From Sorangium cellulosum (GTDB taxonomy: Bacteria > Myxococcota_A > Polyangia > Polyangiales > Polyangiaceae), in contig NZ_CP012670.1 in assembly GCF_004135735.1 (NCBI RefSeq), forward strand, positions 2,728,001 through 2,792,000: a stretch of DNA of 64,000 bases, in the 5' to 3' direction. The notes beneath the pieces were generated by a model. It was not told the DNA's origin. It was given only the letters and a program-made list of their open reading frames with translations, and ran no database searches. The translations under genes and the position numbers were made by a program. Positions 1 to 11,800 of the stretch are shown here, one piece after another. Position 1 is the first letter of the stretch, and each line of letters begins with the position of its first letter.

Positions 1-2
1 GG

Positions 3-1775
3 GCGCCCGATCACGAGCGGGTGGAGATCGTCACCTACGGCGAGGACGGCCAGGCGATCACGGGCGCGATCGAGGCGCGCCCCGAGGGCGGCGGCTACTT
101 CGAGGCGACCGCGCCGGGCCTCGGCGCCGGCGCGCTCTACAAGGTGCGGCTCGACGGCGAGGGGCCGTTCCCGGACCCGTACTCCCGCGCGCAGCCGCGC
201 GGCGTCCACGGCCCGTCGGCGGTCGACGACCCGTCGTTCGCGTGGACCGACGCGGGGTGGGGGGGCGTCGCGCTCGAGGACCTCGTGATCTACGAGGTGC
301 ACGTGGGCACGGCGACCCCGGAGGGGACGTTCGACGCGCTCATCGGGCGGCTCGGCGAGCTCCGGGCGCTCGGGGTCACGGCGATCGAGCTCATGCCGGT
401 CGCGAGCTTCCCGGGCGCGCGCGGGTGGGGGTACGACGGCGTCGACCTCTTCGCGCCCGCCGCGAGCTACGGCGGCCCGGCGGGCCTCCGCCGCCTGGTC
501 GACGCGGCCCACGCGGCGGGCCTCGGCGTGCTCCTCGACTGCGTCTACAACCACCTCGGCCCCGACGGGAACTACCTCCGCGCCTACGCGAAGCGCTACT
601 TCACCGAGCGGCACACGACGCCATGGGGCGAGGCGGTGAACTACGACGGCGAGGGCGCCGAGCAGGTGCGCGCGCTCGTCATCACGAACGCCGAGATGTG
701 GATCCGCGACTACCACATCGACGGCCTGCGCCTCGACGCGACCCACGCGATCCTCGACGACACCGAGCCGCACATCCTCCGGGAGATCGCCGAGCGCGCG
801 CGCGCGGCCGGCGCGGGCCGGCGGGTCGTGGTGATCGCGGAGGACAGCCAGAACGACGCGCGCCTCGTGACGCCGGTGGAGCAGGGCGGGTACGGCCTCG
901 ACGCCGTGTGGGCCGACGATTTCCACCACGAGCTGCGCGTCTGCTTCGCCGGGGATCGCGACGGCTACTTCGAGGATCACCGGGGCACGGCCGAGGACAT
1001 CGCGGCGACGATCCGCAAGGGGTGGCTCTACGAGGGGCAGGTCTCGCGGCACGCGGGCAAGCCGCGCGGGACGCCGGCCGAGCCGGTGCCGCCGCCGCGC
1101 TTCGTGCACTGCATCCAGAACCACGACCAGATCGGCAACCGCGCGCTCGGCGACCGGCTCGGCGAGCGGGTGAGCCCGGCGGCCTTCCGCGCGATGTCGG
1201 CGCTCCTCCTGGTCACGCCGTACACGCCGCTCCTGTTCATGGGCCAGGAGTGGAACGCGCGGACGCCGTTCCAGTACTTCACGGATCATCACCCCGAGCT
1301 CGGCCGGCTGGTGACCGAGGGCCGCCGGCGGGAGTTCCGGTACTTCACGTCGTTCAGCGGCGCGGAGGTGCCGGATCCGCAGGACCCGGCCACCTTCCAG
1401 CGCTCGAAGCTCTCCTTGGGCGAGCGGGAGCGGCCGGAGCACGCCGGCGTGCTCGCGTGGTACCGCGCGCTGCTCGCCCTGCGCGCCACGCACCCGGCGA
1501 TGAAGGGCCGCGCGCGCCGCGACTTCTCGGTCGAGGCGCTCTCGCCCGACGCGATCCGCGTCGAGCGCCGCGGCGGCGAGGCCGCGGTGGTCGCGCTCGT
1601 CGCGCTCCGGGGCGCGCTCTCCCTGGACCTCGGCGGCGCGGACGCGCGGGTGCTCGCGTTCAGCGAGGAGCCGCGGTTCGGCGGCGCGGCGGCGTCGGTC
1701 GGCGCGCCGCTCGAGCGCGGCCGGGTGGACATCGAGGGCCCGGCGGCGCTGATCCTCGAGGTGCGCCGCGCGTGA
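3..1775 (+). CDS. treZ: Malto-oligosyltrehalose trehalohydrolase, 5' end outside window
   Basis: GH13 enzyme that releases trehalose from maltooligosyl-trehalose, the second step of the TreY/TreZ route from glycogen in the cytosol. The frame is open to the left edge (the first in-frame GTG is at 21), and the visible N-terminal part is the end of a CBM48/E-set-like domain, so the gene begins upstream of the window. The TIM-barrel motifs are clear: EVHVGT, the nucleophile Asp in GLRLDAT (codon at 735), the acid Glu in VIAEDS (codon 840) and NHDQIGNRALG. The C-terminal beta domain ends at 1775. The expected partner treY is not in view and may lie upstream. Family assignment is strong; only the start is unknown. 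Confidence 0.93.
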   Translation, partial: APDHERVEIVTYGEDGQAITGAIEARPEGGGYFEATAPGLGAGALYKVRLDGEGPFPDPYSRAQPRGVHGPSAVDDPSFAWTDAGWGGVALEDLVIYEVHVGTATPEGTFDALIGRLGELRALGVTAIELMPVASFPGARGWGYDGVDLFAPAASYGGPAGLRRLVDAAHAAGLGVLLDCVYNHLGPDGNYLRAYAKRYFTERHTTPWGEAVNYDGEGAEQVRALVITNAEMWIRDYHIDGLRLDATHAILDDTEPHILREIAERARAAGAGRRVVVIAEDSQNDARLVTPVEQGGYGLDAVWADDFHHELRVCFAGDRDGYFEDHRGTAEDIAATIRKGWLYEGQVSRHAGKPRGTPAEPVPPPRFVHCIQNHDQIGNRALGDRLGERVSPAAFRAMSALLLVTPYTPLLFMGQEWNARTPFQYFTDHHPELGRLVTEGRRREFRYFTSFSGAEVPDPQDPATFQRSKLSLGERERPEHAGVLAWYRALLALRATHPAMKGRARRDFSVEALSPDAIRVERRGGEAAVVALVALRGALSLDLGGADARVLAFSEEPRFGGAAASVGAPLERGRVDIEGPAALILEVRRA

Positions 1776-1875
1776 CGCGCGCTATCCTGCGCGCGCTCAC
1801 GCCCCCGCTCTCCTTCCTCCCTGTCCTCGCCGTACTGAACCTGCTCTGTCCTGTTCTTTCTCGAGTTCCGGCGCG

Positions 1876-2676
1876 ATGCTGAAGCCCGTCACGTTCACGC
1901 CCATCGGCGTGGTGCGCACCCCGTTCCCCGACCGGGTGAGCGCGCCGCGCCAGCCGCACGCCGCGGCCGGTGCGGAGGGCACGATCGAGCTCGTCCCCGG
2001 CCGCGGGCTGGAGCACGCGCTCTGCGACATCGAGGGGTGGGACTACCTCTGGGTGGTCTTCTGGTTCCACCTCAACGAGGGCTGGCGCCCGAAGGTGCTG
2101 CCGCCCCGCAGCGCCGGCAAGCGGCGCGGCGTGCTGTCGACGCGCTCGCCGCACCGCCCGAACCCGATCGGCCTCAGCGTGGTCAAGCTCCTCGGGGTGG
2201 ACGGGCTCTCGTTGCGCGTCGGCGGCGTGGACATGATCGACGGGACCCCGGTGCTCGATCTGAAGCCGTACGTGCCGTACGCGGACGCTTACCCGCACGC
2301 GCGCACGGGCTGGGTCGCGCCGCTCGCGCCGGGCGAAGCGCCGGCGGATCCGGAGCCCGGCTTCGAGGTGGTCTGGGCCGAGCGGGCGGCCGAGCAGGCC
2401 GCGTGGCTCCTCTCGGCGCACGGCGTCGCGCTGCGGGAGCGGGTGGACCAGGTGCTCGCGCTCGGTCCGCAGCCGCACCCCTACCGGCGCATCCGGCCCG
2501 ACGGCGACGCCATGCGCCTCGCCGTGACCTCGTGGCGGGTGCGGTTCCGGGCCGACGGACGGCGCATCGAGGTGCTCTCCGTGGCGACCGGCTACCGCGA
2601 GAAGGAGCTGTGGAGCGGCGAGGGGCCCGAGCTCGCAGCGCACCGGTCGTTCGTGGAGAAGTTCGGCCGCGGTTAG
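1876..2676 (+). CDS. trmO: tRNA (N6-threonylcarbamoyl-A37) methyltransferase, TrmO/TsaA family
   Basis: Predicted SAM-dependent enzyme that methylates t6A37 of tRNAs, belonging to the small beta-barrel UPF0066/TsaA family. The N-terminal barrel (about residues 5-145) carries the family motifs FTPIGVVRTPF, RSPHRPNPIGLS and GTPVLDLKPYVPYAD. The C-terminal about 120 residues match the extra domain of longer (E. coli-like) TrmO proteins. The 266-aa length is close to the long form. The ATG at 1876 sits directly before the conserved PIGVVRTPF segment and no better start is visible. It lies 100 bp after treZ on the same strand with no obvious functional link. Confidence 0.9.
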   Translation: MLKPVTFTPIGVVRTPFPDRVSAPRQPHAAAGAEGTIELVPGRGLEHALCDIEGWDYLWVVFWFHLNEGWRPKVLPPRSAGKRRGVLSTRSPHRPNPIGLSVVKLLGVDGLSLRVGGVDMIDGTPVLDLKPYVPYADAYPHARTGWVAPLAPGEAPADPEPGFEVVWAERAAEQAAWLLSAHGVALRERVDQVLALGPQPHPYRRIRPDGDAMRLAVTSWRVRFRADGRRIEVLSVATGYREKELWSGEGPELAAHRSFVEKFGRG

Positions 2677-2809
2677 CTTCTCCTGCCGCAACGAGCTCCG
2701 CAGGTCCCCCCGGGGCCGTGGCGCCGGCCAGCGCTCGTGGGGGACGCCATCACCGGGCGGACCCGGCGGCACCGTCCGGTGCGGGCGCTGAGCTTTCGTG
2801 GTAAGCGCG

Positions 2810-5503
2810 ATGGACGTGACCTGCTCGATCTGCGGATGTGACGCGGGGGAGCGCGGGATGGATCCGCAGTTCCACCGGCTCGCCGAGAGCATCCCCCAGA
2901 TGGTCTGGGCCGCCCGCGGCGACGGCGCATGCGATTACGTCAACGGCCGCTTTCGCGAGTACACCGGCCGCACGGCGGAGCAGATGGGCGCGGGCCTCGC
3001 CGCGGTCCTGCACCCGGACGACGCGGATCGTCACGCCGCGGCGTGGCGGGCCGCCCTCGAGGCGGGCGCGGCGTTCGAGCTGGAGGTCCGCCTGCGGCGG
3101 CATGACGGCGTCTACCGCTGGTTCCTCGGCAGGGCGGAGCCCATCCGGGACGGCGGCGGCCAGACGGTCCGCTGGCTCGGCACGACCACCGACATCGACG
3201 ACCGGAAGCGGGCCGAGGAGGGGGCGCGGTGGCTGGGCGAGGACGTGCAGCGCTGGAAGGACGCGCTCCTGGAGCAGGTCAGCGAGGCGGCGTTCGCGTG
3301 GGAGTTCGCGGGCGGGGGCGGGATCGTGTACTTCAGCACCTCCGCGCGGCGGCTCTATGGCTTCTCGGAGCAGGAGGCCCTCGGGCGACGGAGCCATGAG
3401 CTCCTGTCCACGGTCTTCCCGGAGCCGCTCGCGGAGGTCCGGGCGACGCTCGAGCGCGAGGGGTGCTGGGAGGGCGAGCTCTTGCACACGGCCCGCGACG
3501 GCCGGACGCTCGCCATCGAGTCCCGGATGCAGCTCGTCGAGGGGATCGGTCACCGGCGGCTGGTCCTGCAGACCGCGCGCGACGTCACCGTCCGCAAGCG
3601 CACCGAGGAGAGCCTCCGCGAGAGCGAGGAGCGCTTCCGCCGCGCCGTGATGGCGACGCCGTTCCCCATCATGATCCACGCCGACGACGGCGAGGTCATC
3701 AGCGTCAACCACGCGTGGACGGAGCTCAGCGGCTACACCCGCGACGAGATCCCCACGATCGCGGCGTGGCTCGACCGGGCGCACGGGGCGCAGCGGGATG
3801 CCGTCCGCGCGAGGGTGGCGTCCCTCTTCGCGCTGGAGGGCGCCTCGAACGAGACCGAGCACGCGGTCACCACGGCGCGCGGCGAGCTCCGCACGTGGCT
3901 CTTCCGCGCGGCGCCGCTGGGAAAGGACGCGTCGGGCCGGCGGCTCGTCATCAGCATCGCCCACGACATCACCGAGAGGAAGCGCGTCGACGACGCGCTC
4001 CGCGAGAGCGAGGCGAATTTCCGGCAGCTCGCGGACGCCATGCCGCAGATCGTCTGGACGGCCCGCCCGGACGGCGCCGTCGATTACTACAACCGCAGGT
4101 GGTACGAGCTCGCCGGCGCGAAGGAGGGCGAGACGACCGGCGATGGCTGGCTCGCCTTCCTGCACGACGACGATCGCCAGAGGGCGGCGGACGTGTGGCG
4201 TCGCTCGGTCGCGACCGGCGAGCCCTACGAGAGCGAGCACCGCTTCGGGTTCCCCGCCGCCCGCGGGCACCGCTGGTACCTGTGCCGCGCGCTGCCGGTC
4301 CGCGGGCCGTCGGGGCAGATCGCGCGGTGGTACGGCACGTGCACGGACATCCACGATCAGAAGTGCGCGGAGGCGACGCTGAAGGAAGCGGATCAGCGCA
4401 AGGACGAGTTCCTGGCGATGCTCGCCCACGAGCTGCGCAACCCGCTCGGGCCCATCCGCAACGCGGTCGAGATCCTGCAGCTCCTCGGGGCGCAGCAGCC
4501 GTCGCTCACGCGGGCGTGCGGCGTGATCGAGCGGCAGGTCTCGCACATGGCGCGGCTGGTGGACGATCTGCTCGACGTTTCCCGGGTCGCCCGCGGCCGG
4601 ATCCAGCTCCGCAAGGAGCGCTGCGATCTGACGCAGCTCGTCCGGCAGACCGCCGAGGACTACCGCAGCACGCTGGCGGCGAGCGGGATCGGGCTCGAGG
4701 TCGCGCTCCCGGCCGAGCCGCTGTGGGTCCACGGCGATCCCACGCGCCTTTCGCAGGTCATCAGCAACGTGCTGCACAACGCCAACAAGTTCACCGACGC
4801 CGGCGGCCGGGTGGCGGTCAGCCTGTCGGCGATCCCGGAGGGGTCCGCCGTGATCCGCGTCCGTGACACGGGCATCGGCATGGATCCGGCGATGCTGACG
4901 CGCGTGTTCGAGCCGTTCAGCCAGGCCGATCGCAGCCTGGAGCGCAGCCGGGGCGGGCTCGGTCTGGGCCTCTCGCTCGTGAAGGGCCTCGTCGAGCTCC
5001 ACGGCGGCGCGGTCTCGGCCGAGAGCGCGGGCATCGGCCACGGGACCGAGGTGCGCCTCCACCTGCCGCTGACGCGCGGGATCGAGCCGTCGACCGGGCG
5101 CCCGGCGGCGCCCGCGTGCCCGAGGGAGCGGTTGCTGCGCATCCTGATCATCGAGGACAACGAGGACGCCGCGGAGAGCCTGCAGGCGCTGCTCACCATG
5201 CACGGTTACCGGGTGCAGGTGGCCCTGTCCGGGGCCGCTGGGGTGGAGGCGGCCTGCTCGTTCCGGCCGGAGGTCATCCTGTGTGACATCGGCCTCCCCG
5301 GCGGGATGGATGGATATGGCGTGGCGCGCGCCCTGAAGGGGAATCTGGGGCTCTCCCCGTCGCTCATGATCGCCTTGACCGGTTACGGCCAGGAGGAGGA
5401 TCAGCGCCGGGTGCGGGAGGCCGGCTTCGACATGCATTTCATCAAGCCCATCGATCCGCGCTCGCTCCAGAAGCTCCTCGCCTCGTTCACGACACGGGCG
5501 TGA
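2810..5503 (+). CDS. Cytosolic hybrid sensor kinase: 4 PAS, HisKA, HATPase, receiver
   Basis: Hybrid histidine kinase of 897 aa without signal peptide or membrane segment. Domains in order: PAS about 15-135, a diverged PAS about 145-275, PAS about 280-400, PAS about 405-525 (several end in the D-I-T-E-R-K type linker), then HisKA with the phospho-acceptor His540 in AHELRNP. The HATPase has N-box NVLHNANKF, DTGIGMD and GGLGLGLSLVKG. The receiver has the DN acidic pair and Asp826 in LCDIGLPGG, with Lys in IKPID. A GTG at 2798 is in frame, but ATG 2810 aligns with the MDV start of the neighbouring paralogue and is preferred. No DNA-binding output is fused, so phosphotransfer to another protein is likely. 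It is a tandem duplicate of the next gene. Confidence 0.9.
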   Translation: MDVTCSICGCDAGERGMDPQFHRLAESIPQMVWAARGDGACDYVNGRFREYTGRTAEQMGAGLAAVLHPDDADRHAAAWRAALEAGAAFELEVRLRRHDGVYRWFLGRAEPIRDGGGQTVRWLGTTTDIDDRKRAEEGARWLGEDVQRWKDALLEQVSEAAFAWEFAGGGGIVYFSTSARRLYGFSEQEALGRRSHELLSTVFPEPLAEVRATLEREGCWEGELLHTARDGRTLAIESRMQLVEGIGHRRLVLQTARDVTVRKRTEESLRESEERFRRAVMATPFPIMIHADDGEVISVNHAWTELSGYTRDEIPTIAAWLDRAHGAQRDAVRARVASLFALEGASNETEHAVTTARGELRTWLFRAAPLGKDASGRRLVISIAHDITERKRVDDALRESEANFRQLADAMPQIVWTARPDGAVDYYNRRWYELAGAKEGETTGDGWLAFLHDDDRQRAADVWRRSVATGEPYESEHRFGFPAARGHRWYLCRALPVRGPSGQIARWYGTCTDIHDQKCAEATLKEADQRKDEFLAMLAHELRNPLGPIRNAVEILQLLGAQQPSLTRACGVIERQVSHMARLVDDLLDVSRVARGRIQLRKERCDLTQLVRQTAEDYRSTLAASGIGLEVALPAEPLWVHGDPTRLSQVISNVLHNANKFTDAGGRVAVSLSAIPEGSAVIRVRDTGIGMDPAMLTRVFEPFSQADRSLERSRGGLGLGLSLVKGLVELHGGAVSAESAGIGHGTEVRLHLPLTRGIEPSTGRPAAPACPRERLLRILIIEDNEDAAESLQALLTMHGYRVQVALSGAAGVEAACSFRPEVILCDIGLPGGMDGYGVARALKGNLGLSPSLMIALTGYGQEEDQRRVREAGFDMHFIKPIDPRSLQKLLASFTTRA

Positions 5504-5678
5504 GGCGAGGGCGCCGCCACCCGGCCGGCGTCCGCTTCGCCAGGGCCGCCCGGATACCCCGTCATTCCAGGGCTCATTCCAGCAGCTCACCTCCTCCAGC
5601 ACGCTTGCAGAACGGCTGAGCGCAGACAAAGCGTCCGTTGTGTTCCGCCGACAGCGCCGGGCGAAACCATCGACGTGA

Positions 5679-8600
5679 ATGGACGTGATCTCTTCCAAGC
5701 ACCGCCGTGACGAGCGGCGCCGCATCGATCCGCAGCTCCGTCAGCTCGCCGAGGCCATCCCGCAGATGGTGTGGGTCGCCGGGAGCGGCGGTTCGTGCGA
5801 TTACGTCAATGGCCGCTTCCGCGAGTACACCGGCCTGACGGTGGAGCAGGCGATGGATCTCGGGCTCTCCGCCGTCGTTCACCCGGACGACGCGGCCCGC
5901 GGCGCCGCCGCGTGGCGGGCCGCCGTCGAGGGGCGCACGGCGCTCGAGCTGGAGGTTCGCCTGCGCCGGCATGACGGCGCATACCGCTGGTTCCTGGGCA
6001 GGGCCGAGCCGCTCGAGGGCGGCGGCGGCCGGGCGGGCCGCTGGCTCGGCACGGCCACGGAGCTCGGCCAGGAGAGGCGGGTCGCGGAGAGCCTGCGCGC
6101 GAGCGAGGCGCGGCTGCGGCTGGCCCTCGCGGGCGGCCAGCTCGGCATCTGGGAGTGGGATCTGGCGAGCGGGCGCGTCCTCTGGTCGCCCGAGAGCTCC
6201 GAGAACGTGGGCATCGGCGAGCAGGAGCTCGGCAGCTCGCTGGACGATTTCATGGGTCTCGTGCACCCCGACGACAGGCGGGTCGTCTGGGGGCAGGTCG
6301 AGCGCGCGCTCCGCGGGGAGGGGAGCTACTACACCGAGTATCGCATCCTCGACGCCCACGGGCGGGTGCGCTGGTTCTTCGGCCGCGCGCTGGTGCAGCG
6401 CGACCGCGACGGGCGGCCGCTGCGGATGGCGGGCGTGATCGGCGACATCACCGCGCGGAAGGTCTCCGAGCTGGCCCTCCGGGAGAGCGAGGCGCGCTTC
6501 CGCAACATGGCCGAACAGTCGCCCGTCATGATCTGGGTCACGGGTCCCGACGGGCGCTGCACGTACGGGAACCGGTGCTGGTTCGAGTTCTCGGGCCAGA
6601 GCCTGGAGACCGCCGTCGGCCTCGGCTGGCTCGACGTGGTGCACCCGGAGGATCGCTCGGCCGCGCTGGACGCGTTCCGGCGGGCCGAGGCGCGGCGCGC
6701 GTCGTTCAAGCTGGATTACCGGCTGCGCCGGGTCGACGGGGTGTACCGCTGGTGCATCGCCTCGGGCTCCCCGCGGTTCGGCCCGGACGGCGAGTTCCTC
6801 GGCTATGTCGGGTCGGTCATCGACATCACCGAGCGCAAGGAGACGGAGCTCCTCTTGCGGGAGAGCGAGGAGCGGTTCCGTCGCGCCGTGATGGCGATCC
6901 CGTTCCCCGTCATGATTCACGCCGACGACGGCCAGGTCGTCACCGTCAACCCCGCGTGGACGGACATCACCGGTTACACCGCCCAGGAGCTCCCCACCAT
7001 CGAGGCATGGCTCGACAGGGCGCACTGGGCTGAGAAGGACATGGTCCGCGCCAGGATCAAGGCCCTGTATGCGCTCGAGGAGGGCACCGCCAGGGGCGAG
7101 ATCGAGGCCACGATCACCACGGCGAGCGGCGAGCAACGGACGTGGTTGTTCCGCGGGGGGCCGCTCGGAAAGGACGCGGCGGGCCGGCGGCTCGTCATCA
7201 GCATCGCCCACGACATGACCGAGAGGAAGCGCGTCGACGACGCGCTCCGCGAGAGCGAGGCGAGGTTCCGGACGCTCGCCGACTCGATGCCGCAGATCGT
7301 CTGGACCGCTCGCCCGGACGGGCTCATCGATTATTACAACCGCAGGTGGTACGAGCTCACCGGCGTCCAGGAGGGAGCGGCGACCGGCGAGAGCTGGATC
7401 GCCTTCCTGCACGACGACGACCGCCAGCGGTGCGTGAGGCTCTGGCGCCATTCGGTCGCGACCGGCGAGCCCTTCGACATCAAATACCGCTTCTGGGATC
7501 TCGGCGCCCGCGCCCACCGCTGGTATCTGTGCCGCGCGCTGGCCGTCCGCGGGCCCGCGGGCGAGATCGTGCGGTGGTATGGCACCTGCACGGATATCCA
7601 CGATCAGCAGTGCGCGGAGGCGACGCTGAAGGAAGCGGACCAGCGCAAGGACGAGTTCCTGGCGATGCTCGCCCACGAGCTGCGCAACCCGCTCGGGCCC
7701 ATCCGCAACGCGGTCGAGATCCTGCAGCGGAACGGGCTGCCGCATCCGCTCCTCACGCGGGCGTGCGGCGTGATCGAGCGGCAGGTCTCGCACATGGCGC
7801 GGCTGGTGGACGATCTGCTCGACGTTTCCCGGGTCGCCCGCGGCCGGATCCAGCTCCGCAAGGAGCGCTGCGATCTGACGCAGCTCGTCCGGCAGACCGC
7901 CGAGGACTACCGCGCCACGCTGGAGGCGAACGGCCTCTCGCTCGTCGTGGAGGCCCCGGCCGAGCCGCTCTGGGTCCACGGCGACCACACCCGCCTGTCG
8001 CAGGCCCTCAGCAACGTGCTGCACAACGCCGGCAAGTTCACCGATCCCGGCGGGCGGGTGACCGTCAGCCTGTCGGCGGCGTCGGAGGGCTCCGCCGTGA
8101 TCCGCGTCCGCGACACGGGCATCGGCGTGGATCCGGCGATGCTGTCGCGCATGTTCGAGCCGTTCAGCCAGGCCGATCGCAGCCTGGAGCGCAGCCGGGG
8201 CGGGCTCGGGCTGGGCCTCGCGCTCGTGAAGGGCCTCGTCGAGCTCCACGGCGGCGCGGCCTCGGCCGAGAGCGCGGGCGTCGGCCACGGGACCGAGGTG
8301 CGCCTCGACCTGCCGCTCTCGCGAGGGATCGAGCCGTCTCCCGACCGCGCCGCGCCGCCGTCGGCCGTCGACGCGAGGCCGCTGCGCGTCCTGATCATCG
8401 AGGACAACGCCGACGCCGCCGAGAGCCTGCAGATGCTCCTCGCGATGGATGGCTATCAGGTCGAGGTGGCCCTGTCCGGGCCTGCCGGCGTGGAGGCGGC
8501 CCGCTCGTTCCGGCCGGAGGTCATCCTGTGCGATATCGGCCTCCCCGGCGGGATGGATGGATATGGCGTGGCGCGGGCCCTGAAGGGGAGTCTGGGCTTC

Positions 8601-8750
8601 GCCCCCTCGCTCATGATCGCCCTCACCGGCCACGGCCGGGAGGAGGACCGGCGCCGGTCCCGGGAAGCTGGCTTCGACATGCACATCATCAAGCCGATCG
8701 ATCCGAGCTCCCTGCAGGACGTGCTGGCCTCCGTCGCGACACGGACGTGA
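5679..8750 (+). CDS. Cytosolic hybrid sensor kinase: 5 PAS, HisKA, HATPase, receiver
   Basis: Hybrid kinase of 1023 aa, paralogous to the gene just upstream. Five PAS-type segments (about 15-135, 140-265, 270-390, 395-525, 530-650) precede HisKA (His666 in AHELRNP), HATPase ([28 protein letters not shown]) and a C-terminal receiver (Asp952 in LCDIGLPGG). The first PAS, the two PAS domains before HisKA and everything downstream align with the neighbour; the middle sensory segment differs in number and sequence. The HisKA region is identical at nucleotide level over at least 162 bases between the two genes, which points to recent duplication or gene conversion. No membrane segment is seen. The ligands are unknown. 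Confidence 0.9.
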   Translation: MDVISSKHRRDERRRIDPQLRQLAEAIPQMVWVAGSGGSCDYVNGRFREYTGLTVEQAMDLGLSAVVHPDDAARGAAAWRAAVEGRTALELEVRLRRHDGAYRWFLGRAEPLEGGGGRAGRWLGTATELGQERRVAESLRASEARLRLALAGGQLGIWEWDLASGRVLWSPESSENVGIGEQELGSSLDDFMGLVHPDDRRVVWGQVERALRGEGSYYTEYRILDAHGRVRWFFGRALVQRDRDGRPLRMAGVIGDITARKVSELALRESEARFRNMAEQSPVMIWVTGPDGRCTYGNRCWFEFSGQSLETAVGLGWLDVVHPEDRSAALDAFRRAEARRASFKLDYRLRRVDGVYRWCIASGSPRFGPDGEFLGYVGSVIDITERKETELLLRESEERFRRAVMAIPFPVMIHADDGQVVTVNPAWTDITGYTAQELPTIEAWLDRAHWAEKDMVRARIKALYALEEGTARGEIEATITTASGEQRTWLFRGGPLGKDAAGRRLVISIAHDMTERKRVDDALRESEARFRTLADSMPQIVWTARPDGLIDYYNRRWYELTGVQEGAATGESWIAFLHDDDRQRCVRLWRHSVATGEPFDIKYRFWDLGARAHRWYLCRALAVRGPAGEIVRWYGTCTDIHDQQCAEATLKEADQRKDEFLAMLAHELRNPLGPIRNAVEILQRNGLPHPLLTRACGVIERQVSHMARLVDDLLDVSRVARGRIQLRKERCDLTQLVRQTAEDYRATLEANGLSLVVEAPAEPLWVHGDHTRLSQALSNVLHNAGKFTDPGGRVTVSLSAASEGSAVIRVRDTGIGVDPAMLSRMFEPFSQADRSLERSRGGLGLGLALVKGLVELHGGAASAESAGVGHGTEVRLDLPLSRGIEPSPDRAAPPSAVDARPLRVLIIEDNADAAESLQMLLAMDGYQVEVALSGPAGVEAARSFRPEVILCDIGLPGGMDGYGVARALKGSLGFAPSLMIALTGHGREEDRRRSREAGFDMHIIKPIDPSSLQDVLASVATRT

Positions 8751-8865
8751 GGCGGGCGGGGCGAGCCCCCTCTCCACCCCGCCGGCTCGCCGGGGCGATG
8801 TGGTCCGCTCGCACACCGGTGCTGGCTCGACCTTTGAAGGCACCCCGGGCCCAGCGCGGAGGATC

Positions 8866-11800
8866 ATGGAGCGATCGGGCACGAGCTCAACGGGGCGGGA
8901 GGGCAGGGGGCGGCGCCGCGGCGACCCCGCGCGGTGGCTCCGCCGCGCGGCCTCACGCGACCCGCACGGGCGGTCCGCCAGGATCGCGCGGATGCGCCTG
9001 GAGGTGGCCGGCCTCTTCGGCGACCCCGCGCGCGCGGCGCGCATCGAGCGGGACCTCGCCGCGATCCCCGGCGTCCTCTCGGCGCGGGCGAGCGCCCGGA
9101 CCGGGCGGGTGCTCGTGCGGCTGCCCGAGAGCGCGGCGGAGGCGGCGCGCGCTGTGCTCCGCGCGCACGCCGTGCCCGGCGCCCCGCCGCCGCCCTCCGC
9201 GCGTCGCCTCGCGCTGACCGTGGCCCAGGGCGTGCGCGGCCTCCTCCGCGGCGCGCGCCGCCGCGCGGCCCCCGCGGGCGCGGCGCGTGACGAGCGCCCC
9301 GCGCGGCAGGCGCCGGCCGGGGGGCGTGCGGGGAGAGCCCACGCCGCCGCCGCTCCCGCGCGCGTGCGCGGGGAACGCGCGGAATGCGTGGAACGCGTGG
9401 AAGAGACGGCCCACGCCGCCGAGGCGCCCGAGGTCGCCCGCTCGCTCGGCGTGGACCCGGCCGTCGGCCTCGGCGCCGCCGAGGCCGAGCGCCGCCTCCG
9501 CGAGGTCGGCCCCAACGTGCTCGCGGGCGTCGCGAGCCGCTCGTCGCTCGAGATCCTCGCCGGCCAGATCGTCACGGTCCCGACCGCGCTGCTCCTCGGC
9601 GCCGCGGGCCTGTCGCTGGCGCTCGGCGACCTGCTCGACGCGGGCGCCGTCCTCCTGGTCATCGGCGCGAACGCCGCGATCGGGACCTACACCGAGTCGC
9701 GCGCCGAGGAGCTCCTGCACGCCTGGGGCGAACTCCGCGTGGGGTGGGCGCGCGTCGTGCGCGACGGGCGCGAGCAGCGGCTCGCGGCGTCGGAGATCGT
9801 GCCGGGCGACGTGCTCTCGCTCCGGGCCGGCGAGCCGATCGCCGCGGACGCGCGCGTCGTCCGGGCGCGCGACCTCGCCGCCGACGAGAGCACGCTGACC
9901 GGCGAGAGCGAGCCCGTCGAGAAGAGCCCGGCCCCGGTCGACGAGGGCGCGCCGCTCGCCGAGCGCCGCAGCATGGTGTACGCGGGCACCGTCGTCGCCT
10001 CGGGCGAGGGCGCGGCCGTGGTGGTCGCGACCGGCGGGCGGACCGAGCTCGGCGACATCCAGCGCGCCCTGTCCCGCGAAGGGGAGCGCACCCCGCCGAT
10101 CGAGCGGGAGCTCGCCTGGATCGGCCGCCGCCTCGCGGCCTTCGCGCTCGCGAGCTCGTCCGCGGTCGTGGCGGTCGGCCTCGCGCGGCGGAGGCCGCTC
10201 CGCGCCCTCGCGCGGAGCGCGGTGGCCCTCGGCGTCGCGGCCATCCCCGAGGGGTTCCCGGCCGTGGGCACCACCGCGCTGGCGCTCGCGAGCCGGCGCC
10301 TGCGGGGCCGCGGCATCGTCATCCGGCGGCTCGCCGCGGCCGAGACGCTCGGCGCGGTGACCGTCGTGTGCGCCGACAAGACCGGCACGCTCACCGAGAA
10401 CCGGATGCGCGTCGCCGAGATCTTCCTCCCCGGCGAGGGGGTGCTGCGGGTCGACCGCGCCCCCGGCGGCCTCGGGGGCGGCGCCGGGCCGGGGCGCGGC
10501 GTCGCGCTGCTCGGCGAGGACGGCCGCGCGGTCGAGGCCGGCGCCCCGCGCGTGCAGGCGCTCGCGCGCATCGCCGCGCTCAACGCCGACGTCGAGCTGA
10601 GCGACGTGGGCAAGGTCGTCCAGGGCAGCGGCACCGAGCGCGCGCTGGTCGAGTTCGCCCTCGCCGCCGGCTATCCCGTGTCGGCGCGGCGCGTGTCGGC
10701 GCGGCGCCTCAGCGAGGAGCGCCGCTCGGCCGAGCGCGCGTTCATGGTGACGGTCCACGACCACCCCGAGCTCGGGCACATCGAGCTCGTGAAGGGGGCG
10801 CCGGAGCAGGTGGTCGCGCGCTGCGATCTGCTCGAGGAGGCGCGGCGCGACGCCCTCTCGCTCAACGAGGCGATGGCCTCGCGCGGCCTGCGCGTGCTCG
10901 CCCTCGCGTGGCGGCGGAACGGCCGGCCCGGCAACGACGCGCCGCTCGTGCTCGCCGGGCTCGTGGGGCTGCGCGACCCGCCGCGCGCCGGCGTGAAGGA
11001 GGCGCTCGCCGCGCTCTCCCGGGCGGGCCTCCGGACGCTGATGCTCACCGGCGACCAGGAGCGGACCGCGCGCGCGATCGGCGCCGAGCTCGGCATCCCG
11101 CCGGACGCGGTGCACAGCCGGGTCACGCCCGAGGCCAAGCTCGACATCGTGCGGGCGCTCCAGCGGCGCGGCGAGATCGTGGCGATGACGGGCGACGGCG
11201 TGAACGACGGGCCGGCGCTGAAGGCCGCCGACGTGGGCGTGGCCATGGGCGGGGCCGCGCGGGAGCGGCGCGGGACCGACATCGCGCGGGCGGTGGCCGA
11301 CGTGGTCCTCTCGGACGACGACCTGCCCAGCCTGACCGAGGCGGTCCGCGAGGGCCGGCGGCTTCACGACAACGTCCGCCGCGCCATCGCGTACTTCGTC
11401 GCGACGAACGCGAGCGAGGTGCTCACGATGCTGGCTGGCGCCGTGGTCGGCGCCTCGCCGCTCACGCCGCTGCAGCTGCTCTGGATCAACCTGCTCACCG
11501 ACGTCGCGCCCGCGCTCGCGCTCGCGCTCGAGCCGGCCGAGCCCGGCGTCATGCGTCGCCCCCCGCGCGACCCCGCCGAGCGGCTGCTGAGCCCGCGCGA
11601 CCACCGCGCCCTGGCCGTGGACGCGGCGCTGATGTCCGGCGCGTCGCTCACGGCGTACGCGCTGGGCGGCCGGGCCACGGCGGGGACGCGGGCGTTCACC
11701 GCGCTGGTCACCGCGCAGCTGCTCCACCTCCGCGCCTGCCGCGCCTGCGCCGGCGACGCGGAGCGCGCCCCGCTGCCGTCGCCGCGCGAGGACAACCCGC

